Assembly (NCBI GenBank): GCA_963931925.1
Contig: OZ007571.1
Location: 38,480,430-38,544,429 of the forward strand
Reading direction: 5' to 3'
DNA length: 64,000 nt
Source: Onchidella celtica
Taxonomy: Eukaryota > Mollusca > Gastropoda > Systellommatophora > Onchidiidae
Shown here: in pieces, positions 1 to 12,289 of the stretch
Layout: each line of letters begins with the position of its first letter
How positions within the stretch are numbered: position 1 is the first letter of the stretch
Notes under the pieces: generated by a model
Databases searched by the model: none
What the model was told of the DNA's origin: nothing
Seen by the model: the letters and a program-made list of their open reading frames with translations, nothing else
Translations under genes and position numbers: made by a program

Positions 1-564
1 GATACCATTCCAGTTGTTTGGGTTTTAGCACTTGAAAGTAATTTGTCAGTTTATAAGATTGATCGATGGATGACAGGAATCAGAATCCTGACACACTGGG
101 AACTCCACAAGTGCTCGTTTTCGCGTTCCAAGATCCATTTGACATTCGATAATTTATTACATAAATGTGTTACTGATTTTTATGCATCTGCTTTGGGTCT
201 TAATTAGTGTATCTTAGCACAGCAGTAGATTCTTCTCTCAAAATTTGGAGAAAAGAATCAGAATAACACTTTTTGCCAAGATGGGGGGAAGCACGGGTTC
301 AAAAACAGAACACGGTCTTTTAAAAATTTATCAGATGGCTTGCCTATCTTTAGGATACAAAAGAACTCTTTAGCCCCCATTAAGAATTAAATTAGTTTTT
401 GCATCACTCTGGGCATGTACAAATGTAATACTACTATGCCTTTGAAGAGTACTCTCCACATGTCTGCATATGCCATTGTCACTTACAAAAATGCACAGTG
501 TAAATCTGTCATTCCTCAGTGATATTTTTTCTGAGATTTGTATCATTTCTTGCATGTGTTATAG
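1..564 (+). other. Intron of the peptidase gene
   Basis: This AT-rich stretch lies upstream of the first visible exon, whose acceptor AG is at 563-564. I see no coding exon in it. The small minus-strand ORF at 370-555 has no family features. Confidence 0.6.
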
Positions 565-3500
565 AGTCCTGAGGGGAAGCTGAAAGTGACACTGAAGTAT
601 CCCCATTATTTTCCCTGTATGAAAAAAGCCAGGAACCCAGAAACAAGAAAGATTATGGAAACTGCTTTCAATTCAAGGTAAGAGATTGTGAAAATTCAGA
701 ATGAATATTTATTTTTCAGACTGGCAATGGTGGTTTAAGACATAAGAATTCTTTCTTCTGCTGGTGTTTTGACCTGAGTTAGAAATATTGATGAAATATT
801 TTGCTGCCGGTTTCAAATCTATAATTTTTGTTAAGGAAATTGTACATTTGAAATTGCTTTCAATCCAGTAGGATCTTGCCACATTTTATGCAACAGTAGC
901 CTACTTATGTATTAGATAGCAAGAATTAATATCAGTAAGCTGTCATTTTTCTTCAGTCAATATTAATATTATTTACTATACATGGGATTCATGTCAGATT
1001 GAAATGCAGTGAAAGTTGAAATAAAAATGCTTCATAACTCGTGGTATAGATGAATTATTTATAAATGTTTGGTATAAACTTTGTGGATTATCGTTCACTG
1101 TAATTTTCATATTGGACAACTTCACATCAGACATTTCAGAGCTCGATACCCTAAAAAGTCATTTTAACATTTGTATATTTACATTAGAAATTTTTACTGT
1201 TAAGATAAGAAAAATTCCAAATTTCCCACTAATACATTTAGTTCATGTTCTCACATACATTTCTATCCAGGTGTCTGAAGGAGAACACTCCTATTCTGGA
1301 AGAATTAGTGAAACTCCGACATGAGGTATAATATTGCACCTTTATATTACAAACTGAGATAATCTAATGGCAGACTATACCATTGTCTTTGTCCAGTTGA
1401 TTGGTGGACCAGTTGTTTTCATTTTTTCTTTAAAGGAACTGTCATAGCAGACAGAACTTATAATGTTATGCTGAATTAGCTCTCTGACCAAAAAATGTGC
1501 AACATTTGTAGTAATGTTGCCATTGTCGCTAAGCATGCCTTCTTTAAAACCTATGAGGTGTACTGTACAATTTCGTAGCATTAAATCCCCAATTTACTGG
1601 CAAAAAGCTATTCTGTTGTATCAAGTTATAGTTTCATCAACTTCAAATAGATTTGGATGCAGGTTACCATTCTCTTTTTGTGATTGATTATAACTTATGT
1701 AAATAAATATATATCAGTGTAAACAATTTTTTGATATATATATAAATTGTGTCTTTAGCAACATTTGTCTCTTGGAAATAATGCTTTCCAAATTTTTCAT
1801 TACTTCTGAAATTAGTATTTAGTCAATTGGGGTGACTGCCATTCATGTTCATTGTGAATATTTACCACCATTCATGTTCATTGTGAAAATTTACTGTAGG
1901 ACCTTTCAAAGTTCTGTTAAAATTGTTCAATAATGAAATTTTAAATTGTCCTCAAGCAACTAGTCCTTAGAGAATTAAGTTTTTGTATTCACTATTTCAC
2001 AACAGAAAGCTCAACTGCTTGGGTACAAAACACATTCACACTTTGTTCTGGACATGCGAATGGCAAAAAACCCAGAGGATGTGGCAGAATTTCTTTCAAA
2101 CTTAGCCCAAAAATTACAGCCTCTGAAGAAAGAAGAAGTAGAACTGTTCTTAGCCTACAAAAAGAAAGAGGTAAGTAACACAAGCAATGAGGATGAGAAT
2201 TTTGTGGCTGGGAATTAAGATTTTTAAAACATCAGATTATTGACACATTTTATCTGTAATTATGACCAAATTATATGCAAATTAAATGTATGATGAAGTG
2301 TTGAAGATAATTTTGTTTTGATAATTAAATCTGCATTGTTGTTTCATATCTTATTAAATATATCTTTTGCTGATTTTGAAGGATTTGGAAAATTGAAAAA
2401 AAAACCTCAAAGCAAATTCAAACAGCACTCATTGTTGTTGTTGTGTGGGGAAGGACTGTAAGTTGGCAGCATAAAAGTTACAGTTCAAAATAATTACATT
2501 AATTGGATTTCCACATCTCAAATTGTTGTTCAAGAGAAAGGAAAGAACCTTTTTTAAGGGGGATAATCTTTTGGTGCTGAAAACTTTTCATGTGATCTTA
2601 AATTATTTCTAAGCTTGTTAACATACATTTATTAAATATTGAAAGGTTGCTTCTGATAATCCCCTTAAGCTCCATAATGTAGTTTATTATTGAGCACAAA
2701 ATCCACAATAATGTTGACTCTGTTCGGAGTGAGATAATGCACATGCATACACCACTTAAGCCTCAGAATCTTTAATTTCTTTAAAACAGAAAACTATTGG
2801 AGTGGTCAAACAGTAAACTTTCATATTGATAACATGCCCATTTCAACAGTTAGTATTTGTATTATATTCAGATTTTTTTTACTTAATAACATTTAATTGG
2901 TGGATAAGACTGCTGTGAAAAACTCGTGCTCAGATTGTTGAACTGGCATAAACTTCCATTTAGGATGGATGTAAATATGAATTAATACTTTTGTTTTCGC
3001 AAAATCTTGTCGGGATTATGTTGATTTTATATCTGAAATCACATGGTACACATTTAGATTGGGTGAGCACACTTTCATGCAATTTGGTTTGCCAAAAAAT
3101 CTCAGGAGATTTACTATACTTTGCATTGTTAGCATTTCATTCTAACTAAATTTTTTTTTTATCCTCTCAGTGTGAAAAATATGGCTATGAGTTTGACAAC
3201 AAGATCAACAACTGGGATCTCAGATATTACATGACAATGGCAGAGGAGAGAAAATATGCTGTGGACCAACAGAAATTGAAGGAATACTTTCCCATGTCAG
3301 TCGTCACCAAGGGCCTTTTGGCTATTTATCAGGTAGTTTTTTTGTTGTTTTTTTTTGTCTGTCAGATCTTGAGAACTTTAAACTATTTGTCATTCCCATT
3401 GCATGGAAAAGGAGTTAGAGATATGAAAATTGACATCAGCTAAAGTGCTGAGGTATCTTTTGAAAGGCATATCCGTTTTATTCGACAGGAACTGCTGGGC

Positions 3501-6500
3501 TTAGAATTCACTCATATTCCAGGTGCTGACGTCTGGCATGAGGATGTTTCATTGGTAAGTGAATCAGATGTTACCATATGGCATTTTGCATCATTTTGTG
3601 AACTTAAACTGATGTTTGTGCATGAAAACGGCTGGCTTAAATTGGAACGACCAAAGTTACCAGGAACCAATTTTGTTGTCAAAACCAATTTGTGGATATT
3701 ATGCATGACACTAGTGACGCATTAGAGCTACCATGCTACCTATCTTGTGAGTTGTGTTCAGCGCCACAGGCAGCAGGATTTCAGCTCCACTGTTTTTTCA
3801 AATTTTTAGAAGGATTTTATATTTATTAGACTTTGAAGTTTGCACCAAAGAGTTCCTCTTGTTTCAGTGATTCTGAGGATCTAATTTATTTCAAGATGTT
3901 TCAACATGAAGTGATTTTATTCTATGTTTTATCTTATCTTGTGGCCATTTTTAGGCTTCACTGTGCTGATTTTAACACCAACACTCAGCATAACAACATG
4001 AGTGACCCAGTTACTGACAGTAGAGAGTCAGACTATTGTGAACACACTAGTGTAAATATGACCAGCTTTGTTTACACAAGAGAACAATTGCTCCAGTGTA
4101 GAAATAACAACAACATCAACAAACTGCCCAAGCAGGTTTTCCAACTACTGAAAAATCTACACATCTGTAAACAGAAACACAGAAAGAGGGGAGCAAGAGG
4201 TGGGACCAGAAGAAGAATAAAATCTGTCCTGAGTGAGAGAAAAATAAACAATACAGTTAAAGGCTTCCATCAAAGTGGAATAAATAAAAACAACTTGATT
4301 CCAATTGACACAAGAAACAAATTTAGAGATGTGACCTGTGGAAAAAACATTCGTATTGGGTATACTAATGCACAGTCAGCATGTAATAAGACAACAGACT
4401 TGTGTGGCATCATTGGTGACTATGACATTGACATCATGATTATCACAGAAACCTGGATCCATGAACACGGTCACGAGCATGTAATTTCTAAACTCACTCC
4501 ACCGAGTTATTCTTATAAATCATTTCCTAGAAAGAACAAAAATGGAGGTGGCATTGGTATTGTCTACAAAAATACTCTCTCTTCGGCCTTGAACTTTGGT
4601 GAGAATCCTGATACTGTTACTTCATTTGAGTCTGCGATTATGACTTTGTCATTACCTCACAAGAAAATAAAATTTGTCCTGCTATATAGACCACCACCTA
4701 ACAAGAAAAACAATCTCAAAACATCAGATTTTTTGACACAATTTGAAGAAATTTTGATTTTAAACAACATCGAAAAGCAGGAACTTGTCTTCATGGGTGA
4801 TTTTAACTTGCATTACGACTCCAAAACATCTGCTGATGTAAATTTTATGAAACGTTTATTTCATGAACATCAAATGACACAACATGTTGAATCCAGCACA
4901 CACAAATTTGGCCATATTCTTGATTGGGTTGTTACTTCGTCCAAATTTACTTTTGCATCAGCGGTGGTAAATACCAACAAACTAATATCTGACCACCATT
5001 TTCTATATTTCGACATTCCTTACAAGAAACCCTTGCCAAAGACAAAGAATGTAAAATGCAGAGACGTGAAGAAAATTAACTTAGAAAATTTCAAATTAGA
5101 TTTGAGAACAACGTTGGCTGACTCAGAAGACATCAATGCTGAAGTTCTGACAGAAAAAATCCAAAGCGTCTTAAACAGTCATGCTCCGGAAACATCAAGG
5201 ACTGTGACCGACAGGACACCATCACCATGGTTCACGTTGGAAACAAAAGCAGCAAAACAGGCCAGGCGACGAGCAGAAAGGAAATGGAAGAAAACAAAGT
5301 TACAAATTGACAAAGAAATATACATTCACCATAAGAAACTTGTGAATGACACCATTCGGAAAGCTAAATGTGACTATTACAACTCAAGGTTTTGTGAAAT
5401 TCAAAATTCAAAACAATTTTTCAATTTGTCCAATGATTTGTTGGGCAAACAGAAAAGGATCAACCTGCCAACTTCAATAGAAAAGGAACATCTGCCTAAT
5501 GCATTTGGGGACTTCTTCATGGACAAAATAGAAAAAATTAGAGACAATTTAAGTAGTTGTGATATAACTAGTGAAAATTCTGTATTTGTTGGGAATAATC
5601 TCTCTTGTTTCAGTGAAGTTACCAGTGATGAAATCAATGACATAATTTGTTCTGCTGCTACTAAGCAATGTGAACTAGATCCCATGCCCACAGACCTGTT
5701 AAAAAAATGCTTACCTGATCTTTTACCATCCATCACAAAAATTATTAACACTTCTTTATGTACAGGTGCTGTGCCAGAGACCTATAAAGTTGCACTCGTT
5801 AAACCTTTGCTTAAGAAAGTTAATCTTGACTCTGAAAACTTGAAAAACTATAGACCAGTATCTAATCTTCAATTTTTATCAAAGATTTTAGAGAAAGTAA
5901 TTTTAAAACAACTACTTGGTCATCTAAACAATAACGCTCTCTGTGAATCATTCCAGTCAGCATATCGTGCAAATTGTAGCACTGAAACTGCTTTATTGAG
6001 GATTGTTAATGATTTGTTTGGATTACTGGACAAGGGCTTGGTTTCGTGTTTAAACATTCTTGATCTATCAGCTGCCTTCGACACTATAGATCATGAAATT
6101 ATTCTTTGCAGATTAGAAGCAACCTATGGGATCTCTGGTATAGCTCTGAAATGGTTCAGGTTCTATCTATGTGACCGAAAACAAATTGTTGTAACAGATA
6201 ACATAAAATCAAAAGAATACATACTGCCATATGGTGTTCCACAAGGCTCAGTTTTAGGTCCCACTCTCTTTATTATGTACATTGGGCCCCTGTCTAATAT
6301 TTTTAAAGATCATGGTTTTTATTACCATCAGTATGCTGATGATGTCCAACTATATCACCCTGGTACGACTTTAGGTCATGTTGACAATGTTATAAAAGAT
6401 AGTGAAAAGTGTATTATGGACACAAAAGAATGGATGAACCAAAACAAACTAAAGCTAAATGAAGACAAAACAGAAGTTATGATTATTGGAAAGAAAAGAC

Positions 6501-9500
6501 AAATTACTGCAATTAAAAATGTAAAATTAAATCTTGGTGAAAGCACTGTAGCAAACATGAATAAAGTTAAAAACTTAGGCACAATTTTAGAATCAGATCT
6601 CAGCATGGAAAATCAAATAAGTTCATTATGTCGATCATTAATGTTTCAATTAAAAAACATCAGCTCTATTCGTCCATTCATATCCCAAGAGGCAACTCGA
6701 ATACTTATCACTTCACTTATGTTTTCAAAGCTTGATTATTTTAACTCTCTGCTCTTTGGAATTCCGAGCAACAAAATAAAACGCCTTCAGATAATTCAGA
6801 ATAATGCAGCTAGACTGATTTTTAGAAAATCAAAAAGAGAATCTGCCTCAAGCCTTATTGACCAACTTCACTGGCTTACTGTTGAAAACAGAATAAAATT
6901 TAAAGCTGCAGTTTTGGTTTACAAATGTCTTGAAGGTTCAGCTCCCTCCTATCTTTCGGAACTTTTGAAAAAACATGAGTCTGATAGATTTTTAAGATCT
7001 ACTACAGAAAACAAACTGGTTGTTCCCAGGTGTAAAACATCAAATTATGGAGATAGAGCTTTTAGTTGTTTTGGTCCCTGTGTGTGGAATTCTTTACCAC
7101 AAGAGGTTCGAAATTCTGCCTCTCTAAACATATTTAAAAACAGGTTAAAAACATTTCTTTTTAAAAACTGAATTTTATAGCTTGCTATGTGGATGTATAA
7201 AACTAGTTTGTCTGTGTGTGTGTAAGTTTATTTGAATGTGCTTTTATGATTTTTTACTGTGTACAGCGCCTAGAGCTTTTAATGTTTTAGTCCTGGCGCT
7301 ATATAAATGTATATATTATTATTATTATTATTATCTGCAACTTGCCTTGAAATTAGTTTGCCTTAACACAATGTTGACAGTTTGTGTTTACATGTAAATT
7401 TGTGGAAGTGAAAAGAATGATGGAGTTTTTTCATTTATTTTCACTGTTTAGGCTTTGGAGGATTCTAGGGTAATTGAGAAAATATTTTGCTAGTTGATTT
7501 TATAGGAGAGAAATAGAAAATTGGGCAGTTTATTTTAAATGCGTAAGAAAAATTGAAGTGTAAAATATAATTTCTTGTGATTCTGCATGAGTTGGTTTTA
7601 TTTTTTCCTTCACTTTTTTAGTGTTCGTTTTGTCTTTCAGTACAGTGTGAAAGACAAGGGCACTGGTGATTTGCTTGGCTATTTCTATTTGGATCTTCAT
7701 CCCAGGGAAGGCAAATATGGTCATGCTGCCTGTTTTGGATTGCAGGTTTGGGAAAATAGCATTGCATGCTTTGGGTATAATAATGCATTACATAGTAAAA
7801 TATTATTTAAAGGCAGCTGAAAATGGGACTATGGTAAAAATGGACTAATGAAGAAATAGTGGTTCACAGATAAAGAGAATGTTTGGAAACACAACATGGC
7901 GACATCATTTTTGTTCTCATATTCATATGCAGTCTGAGGTAAAACAGATGCTTTCAAAATGTGTTCAAGTTTTCAGAAAAACAGTTGAGTATGGATACAG
8001 TTCAGACTCCATCTGGTTTGCCCATAACCTTCTCTATGTAAAACATAAAGCATAAAATATTTTGTGTACAAAATTATGGAATGGTACAACTGGTACAAGT
8101 TTGCATATTTAGAGCCTCAAGTCTGACCAGATGTGACAGAATGTGCAATTTCTTATTTCGCATCTAACAAGGAGATTGATGCTATTGAATTAAAGGACAG
8201 TTAACATACCAATAAAGTTGTTTATATTTATAGTATACATTATGGATGTTATATGTTTTATTTATTGACACCACATTATTTACAATGTGAAGAAAGAATT
8301 TCCTTTTTTTTTTTTCTCAATACTATAGCCAGGTTGTTTATCCCCTGATAACTCAAGACAAATTTCTGTAGCTGCTATGGTGGCCAATTTCACCAAACCA
8401 ACTGAGGACCAGCCATCTTTGCTTACTCATGATGAGGTATGGTAAATTTATTGCATCATAACTGTCATTGAAACGGAATAAAGAAATATTTTTTAGACAT
8501 TATTTAGATGAAGTCAAAAACATTTTATTTCGTTCATCATCAATCCATTGTGGAACTTTCTTTTTGTTACAACTCTGTGAATTATGTAATTACAGCCACA
8601 AAATCTTGTCAAAAGGTACTCCTTCCCTTAGCATTCACATATTGCCATTGACATGGTCAAATTACTTATCTCCCAGGGGCAAAATTTTACAGGAAGGATA
8701 AAAACTTACAAACTGATTTACAGCAGAGAATTGTTTTTAACACACTATACTAGGAAACTACATTTCTTATTATGTGCCTTGATGGCTAGTGTGTAGGTGG
8801 CACAACAATTATGCAATCAGAGATAGGTGGATTGTGCATGTGAAAGCTAATTACATGAAGGTGTAGCATCTAGAAACTAGTACAGGTGCCAAGGTCCCCA
8901 CTTGATTTCCTAAATCAAGGCAATTTGAATACTTTTATCTTTAGACTGCTGAAAATTCTGTGATGTTATAAATTGGGAAGCAAGCTGTCAGACAGAAGTT
9001 AAATATGCTTTAAATCATTTTTATCATTCAGGTTGAAACCTATTTTCATGAATTCGGACATGTGATGCATCAAATCTGTGCGCAAGCAGATTTTGCACTC
9101 TTCAGGTAAATTTATTTTCATGATTTCTGGTCATTTTATGAAATTGGTTTTACTATATATACATATAGTTATCTGATTTGGGATATAAAAAAAGAAGGTG
9201 CTGGGGCATCATTTATGTAATTTTACAATAAAATAACAGCAACAAACGTACACATTTAGAAGGTAGACCTGTGATGCTGTAGTTGTAACTCCTCATTCAG
9301 TCATTGTGAGGTATTTATGGATGGTTGTCATGGACAAGATTGTGCACAGAGGAAATTGAGCAGCCAGTGTTATCAGCAATGACCGCCATCTTGCTGAAAC
9401 AAATGTTGTAAAAGAAAAGTATATAAGTTTCTATGTATGTATTTCTAATAATTTAATAGTAATTGGCATGATTATGAACACTTTATTCCTTTTACAAATT

Positions 9501-12289
9501 TACAACTAGCATCATATTTGATTGTGGGAATCCCTGATTTGGAAAAAAAAAATTTGTTATAGTCCATGTCAAGAATATCCTGCTTTATTTTAGTGGAACT
9601 CATGTTGAGAGAGACTTTGTGGAAGCTCCATCTCAGATGTTGGAAAACTGGGTATGGGAGAAGGAGCCCCTAACACGAATGTCTTCACACTACAAAGATG
9701 GATCAGCCATCCCAGATGACTTATTGGAAAAGTTGACTCGCAGTCGCCAAGCCAATGCAGGTGTGTTCAATCTCAGACAGATCACACTGGGCACTTTTGA
9801 TCAGAGGATCCACACAAGAGCAGAGGTATTTATACTTGGCATTGACTCCAGTATATACCCGAAAATACCCTAGTGTGAAATAAAGAAATATTTCCTATTC
9901 TAGCAGAATAAATTTAATGGATGATCAAGGATCATTTTGTTGAAAAAAGTAAACACTATTCTAGGTCTTAATAATTTCTGCTGATTTTTGCCAGTCTATC
10001 TTTGATTTTGTAGCGGTTTAAGCTGTGTAGGAAATTTGCAGTGAAGAAATTAAGAATTTACAAATATCACTGTGGGTGTTTGAGCAAGAATCAGCAGGAT
10101 ACAATTAGGGATGTTGACATTATTTGTGCATTTAACCCTTAGAAGATGATAGTGTCGATGTTTGGCCCAATTATTTTACTGTGTAAAAGATGATGGGGCT
10201 GATCATCAGTCTGACTGCATTGTAGTGAAAAAAGACTAACAGGTTATTGGCCCATTCAGAAAGCAGTTCGGATTAGTCGTGTTATGGTCTTGTAGCCAGA
10301 CAGAATGCTTATTTCATAAAATCTAGGGATCTGTACATACCAATAGCGGGTTTTCCTGCTTTTTTAAACATCGATTTTTGTCCTGTAAACCCCCGTTTTT
10401 CTAGATGGATAACATCCAAAATACACCCGTCTCCAAAGGGTTATTTGAATTATCAGCAAGACATTATAATAAGTTCTAATCTCTCTTAGGCTGTGCTGTA
10501 ATGTAGGGTCACTGCTGAGCACAAACTTTTGTATCTTTCAGGCTGATACAGCTGCCATCTACGCACTGACTTGTGAAGAGATATTGGGCATTAGAGCCAC
10601 TCCGGGCACCAATATGGCAGCAACATTTGGGCATTTGGGTGGAGGTTATGATGCTCAGTACTATGGTTATTTGGTAAGTTGGTTTTCTTTCCAAGTGGAA
10701 TTTAGAGTGATTCATTAAATATTTCAAAATTAAAATGCAGCAGACCATAAAGTGATAATTTAATGTCATTATGAATACTGTTGCATGATTATTAACACCT
10801 GAGTCACACAGACAATTTCAAGGAACTCGTTTGCTCATTCCTACACCCTCATGAATTACAGGAGAGAGAGGATTTCTGGTTAAAATTTAATTTGTTTTCA
10901 TTCTCTGTAAATGTAATCAGTTTTTTGTTGTTTTTTTCAGTGGAGTGAGGTATTCTGTATGGACATGTTTGCATCAAGGTTCAAGCAGGAGGGCATCATG
11001 AATCCCCAAACAGGCATGGACTACAGAAAATGTATACTTCAACCTGGTGGATCACTGGCAAGTCTTACATTTATTTGTGATTTGCACTTTGAGGCCTTTA
11101 ATTTAACTCAGCTTTAACTGAAGAGCGCCAAATATAATGCATATAAGACCTCATTTCTTTTTTTTCGGTGCTGGCGGAAATGGGTAGGGGAGGTGGTGTG
11201 TGGACACAGAGCATGACCCTTGGCTTCAGTAACGTGAGTATGGACTGCCATGATAAGTGCATGGCAGTAGAAGTACAGAGCACTACAGACAGTAATTTTT
11301 ATTTTTCACAAAACATTTGTGCGCCGTTGATACTAGGCCTTTGACCTAGATCTGTTGGTTAACTGCCGTACTGTGTGTGTATCGGTATCATCACTTGTTC
11401 TGAAGGAACAGTCAGTTCAAGGTTAAAAAGAAATAGTAAAACACTGCGCATTTGATGTACAGCTATTATTAGGATTATACTGTAGGTATGCTTTGACATC
11501 AGCACCCAAAATGACATAGAGCGTGCATTCAGTATATAGTCAAGTAAGGCGCCGCGATACACAGGTCACGCTCGAGGTCATGGGGTTAGGTGCTTGTATT
11601 AACATGGTTGCCCGACCTGGAGTTGAAACCATATGATCAAGCACCTGTTGGCCAGAACTGGCATGAGAGTGACAATAAGCATGAATTAAATACAATGTCA
11701 TATTAAAAAAATGCAGTGTGGCATGAATTAGGCACACTTTTTGTTCTGTAATTTGTCTTAAGGTTCAAATTTAAGCTGCTTGTATGACTTGCAAAACTTT
11801 TAATCATTTGAAAACAAAAGCACAGTTTCAAAATGTTTAAAAGAAAACCATGCAAAACCCCACCAATACATTTTCACTTTAGCGTGACTGCATCCCTTTT
11901 TTTTTCTTTTAGCACCAATCTTTTGGCAGTGGACCGCATGCACTGTACACTGTACATTTGTCTGTCACTGCCATTGACTGCATTTCTTTGCGCTGTCATT
12001 TTGCAAATTTATCTGCCTTTGCTTGTATTAGGTTTGTCTTGGTCTGTTTACTTTTAATATCAGGAAATGGAAGAAATCTTTTCACTTATTGTAATATTAT
12101 TTTACGACCATGCAGTCTTCCTACAAGACATGTTTACTCAGTTTAAGGCTGGGCAGTTGCTTACCTGATAACTGTATTTTTTTTACCTTGTCTTTGTTTT
12201 TTCAGGATGCAGATGACATGTTGAAGAAATTCCTTGGCAGAGAGCCCAAGCAAGATGCTTTCCTAGAGAGCAAAGGCCTAACTGCATAA
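565..12289 (+). CDS. THOP1: Thimet oligopeptidase / neurolysin-type M3 metallopeptidase, 3' part of gene (12 exons)
   Basis: Zinc endopeptidase of family M3A, which cleaves short peptides in cytosol or mitochondria. Exons: 565-677, 1271-1325, 2006-2170, 3171-3332, 3489-3554, 7641-7745, 8329-8436, 9032-9105, 9594-9825, 10542-10673, 10941-11057 and 12206-12289 (TAA 12287-12289). All junctions keep one frame and give 470 aa; the family is about 690 aa, so the N-terminal third lies before the window. The zinc motif HEFGH is at 9047-9061. The third ligand Glu (DFVEAPSQ, 9622-9624) is 25 residues after the second His, as in the family, and is split from it by an intron. [11 protein letters not shown] near the C-terminus is also family-typical. 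All introns are GT-AG except the last, whose donor is GC (11058). THOP1 and neurolysin cannot be separated from this part; the symbol is the nearest name. Confidence 0.93.
3833..7171 (+). CDS. LINE ORF2: AP-like endonuclease plus reverse transcriptase, 1112 aa
   Basis: The N-terminus (about residues 1-170) is basic and poorly conserved, with [10 protein letters not shown] near residue 82. The endonuclease domain runs from about 172 ([10 protein letters not shown]) with ITETW (~205), MGDFNLH (~323) and SDHH (~387). Reverse transcriptase follows, with [22 protein letters not shown] (~745), [10 protein letters not shown] and the catalytic YADD at residues 834-837. The C-terminal region ends in a tryptophan-containing block ([11 protein letters not shown]) typical of this group. 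Endonuclease and RT together drive target-primed reverse transcription. The frame is open throughout and ends at TGA. The first Met may lie upstream of the true start; a later Met at the MSDPVTD segment is an alternative. Confidence 0.88.
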   Translation: MKFAPKSSSCFSDSEDLIYFKMFQHEVILFYVLSYLVAIFRLHCADFNTNTQHNNMSDPVTDSRESDYCEHTSVNMTSFVYTREQLLQCRNNNNINKLPKQVFQLLKNLHICKQKHRKRGARGGTRRRIKSVLSERKINNTVKGFHQSGINKNNLIPIDTRNKFRDVTCGKNIRIGYTNAQSACNKTTDLCGIIGDYDIDIMIITETWIHEHGHEHVISKLTPPSYSYKSFPRKNKNGGGIGIVYKNTLSSALNFGENPDTVTSFESAIMTLSLPHKKIKFVLLYRPPPNKKNNLKTSDFLTQFEEILILNNIEKQELVFMGDFNLHYDSKTSADVNFMKRLFHEHQMTQHVESSTHKFGHILDWVVTSSKFTFASAVVNTNKLISDHHFLYFDIPYKKPLPKTKNVKCRDVKKINLENFKLDLRTTLADSEDINAEVLTEKIQSVLNSHAPETSRTVTDRTPSPWFTLETKAAKQARRRAERKWKKTKLQIDKEIYIHHKKLVNDTIRKAKCDYYNSRFCEIQNSKQFFNLSNDLLGKQKRINLPTSIEKEHLPNAFGDFFMDKIEKIRDNLSSCDITSENSVFVGNNLSCFSEVTSDEINDIICSAATKQCELDPMPTDLLKKCLPDLLPSITKIINTSLCTGAVPETYKVALVKPLLKKVNLDSENLKNYRPVSNLQFLSKILEKVILKQLLGHLNNNALCESFQSAYRANCSTETALLRIVNDLFGLLDKGLVSCLNILDLSAAFDTIDHEIILCRLEATYGISGIALKWFRFYLCDRKQIVVTDNIKSKEYILPYGVPQGSVLGPTLFIMYIGPLSNIFKDHGFYYHQYADDVQLYHPGTTLGHVDNVIKDSEKCIMDTKEWMNQNKLKLNEDKTEVMIIGKKRQITAIKNVKLNLGESTVANMNKVKNLGTILESDLSMENQISSLCRSLMFQLKNISSIRPFISQEATRILITSLMFSKLDYFNSLLFGIPSNKIKRLQIIQNNAARLIFRKSKRESASSLIDQLHWLTVENRIKFKAAVLVYKCLEGSAPSYLSELLKKHESDRFLRSTTENKLVVPRCKTSNYGDRAFSCFGPCVWNSLPQEVRNSASLNIFKNRLKTFLFKN
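3833..7334 (+). mobile_element. L2/CR1-like non-LTR retrotransposon in an intron of the peptidase gene
   Basis: A LINE inserted in sense orientation between peptidase exons 3489-3554 and 7641-7745. It carries one long ORF followed by a short 3' tail with the sequence GGCGCTATATAAATG and a (TAT/ATT)n run at about 7310-7334. That tail style is typical of L2/CR1-group elements. The true 5' end is not resolved and probably lies in the 3710-3832 stretch. I found no convincing target duplication. The ORF has no visible lesion, so the copy is fairly young. Confidence 0.85.
10136..10440. mobile_element. Small piggyBac-like MITE in a peptidase intron
   Basis: TTAA at 10132-10135 is followed by CCCTTAGAAGATG. 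The right end at 10440, read on the other strand, starts CCCTTTGGAGACG and is flanked by TTAT (10441-10444), one base away from TTAA. CCC-type termini beside TTAA are the piggyBac hallmark. The 305-bp body has no coding capacity. The ends match only at about 10 of 14 positions, so this is an old, decayed copy. Confidence 0.5.
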
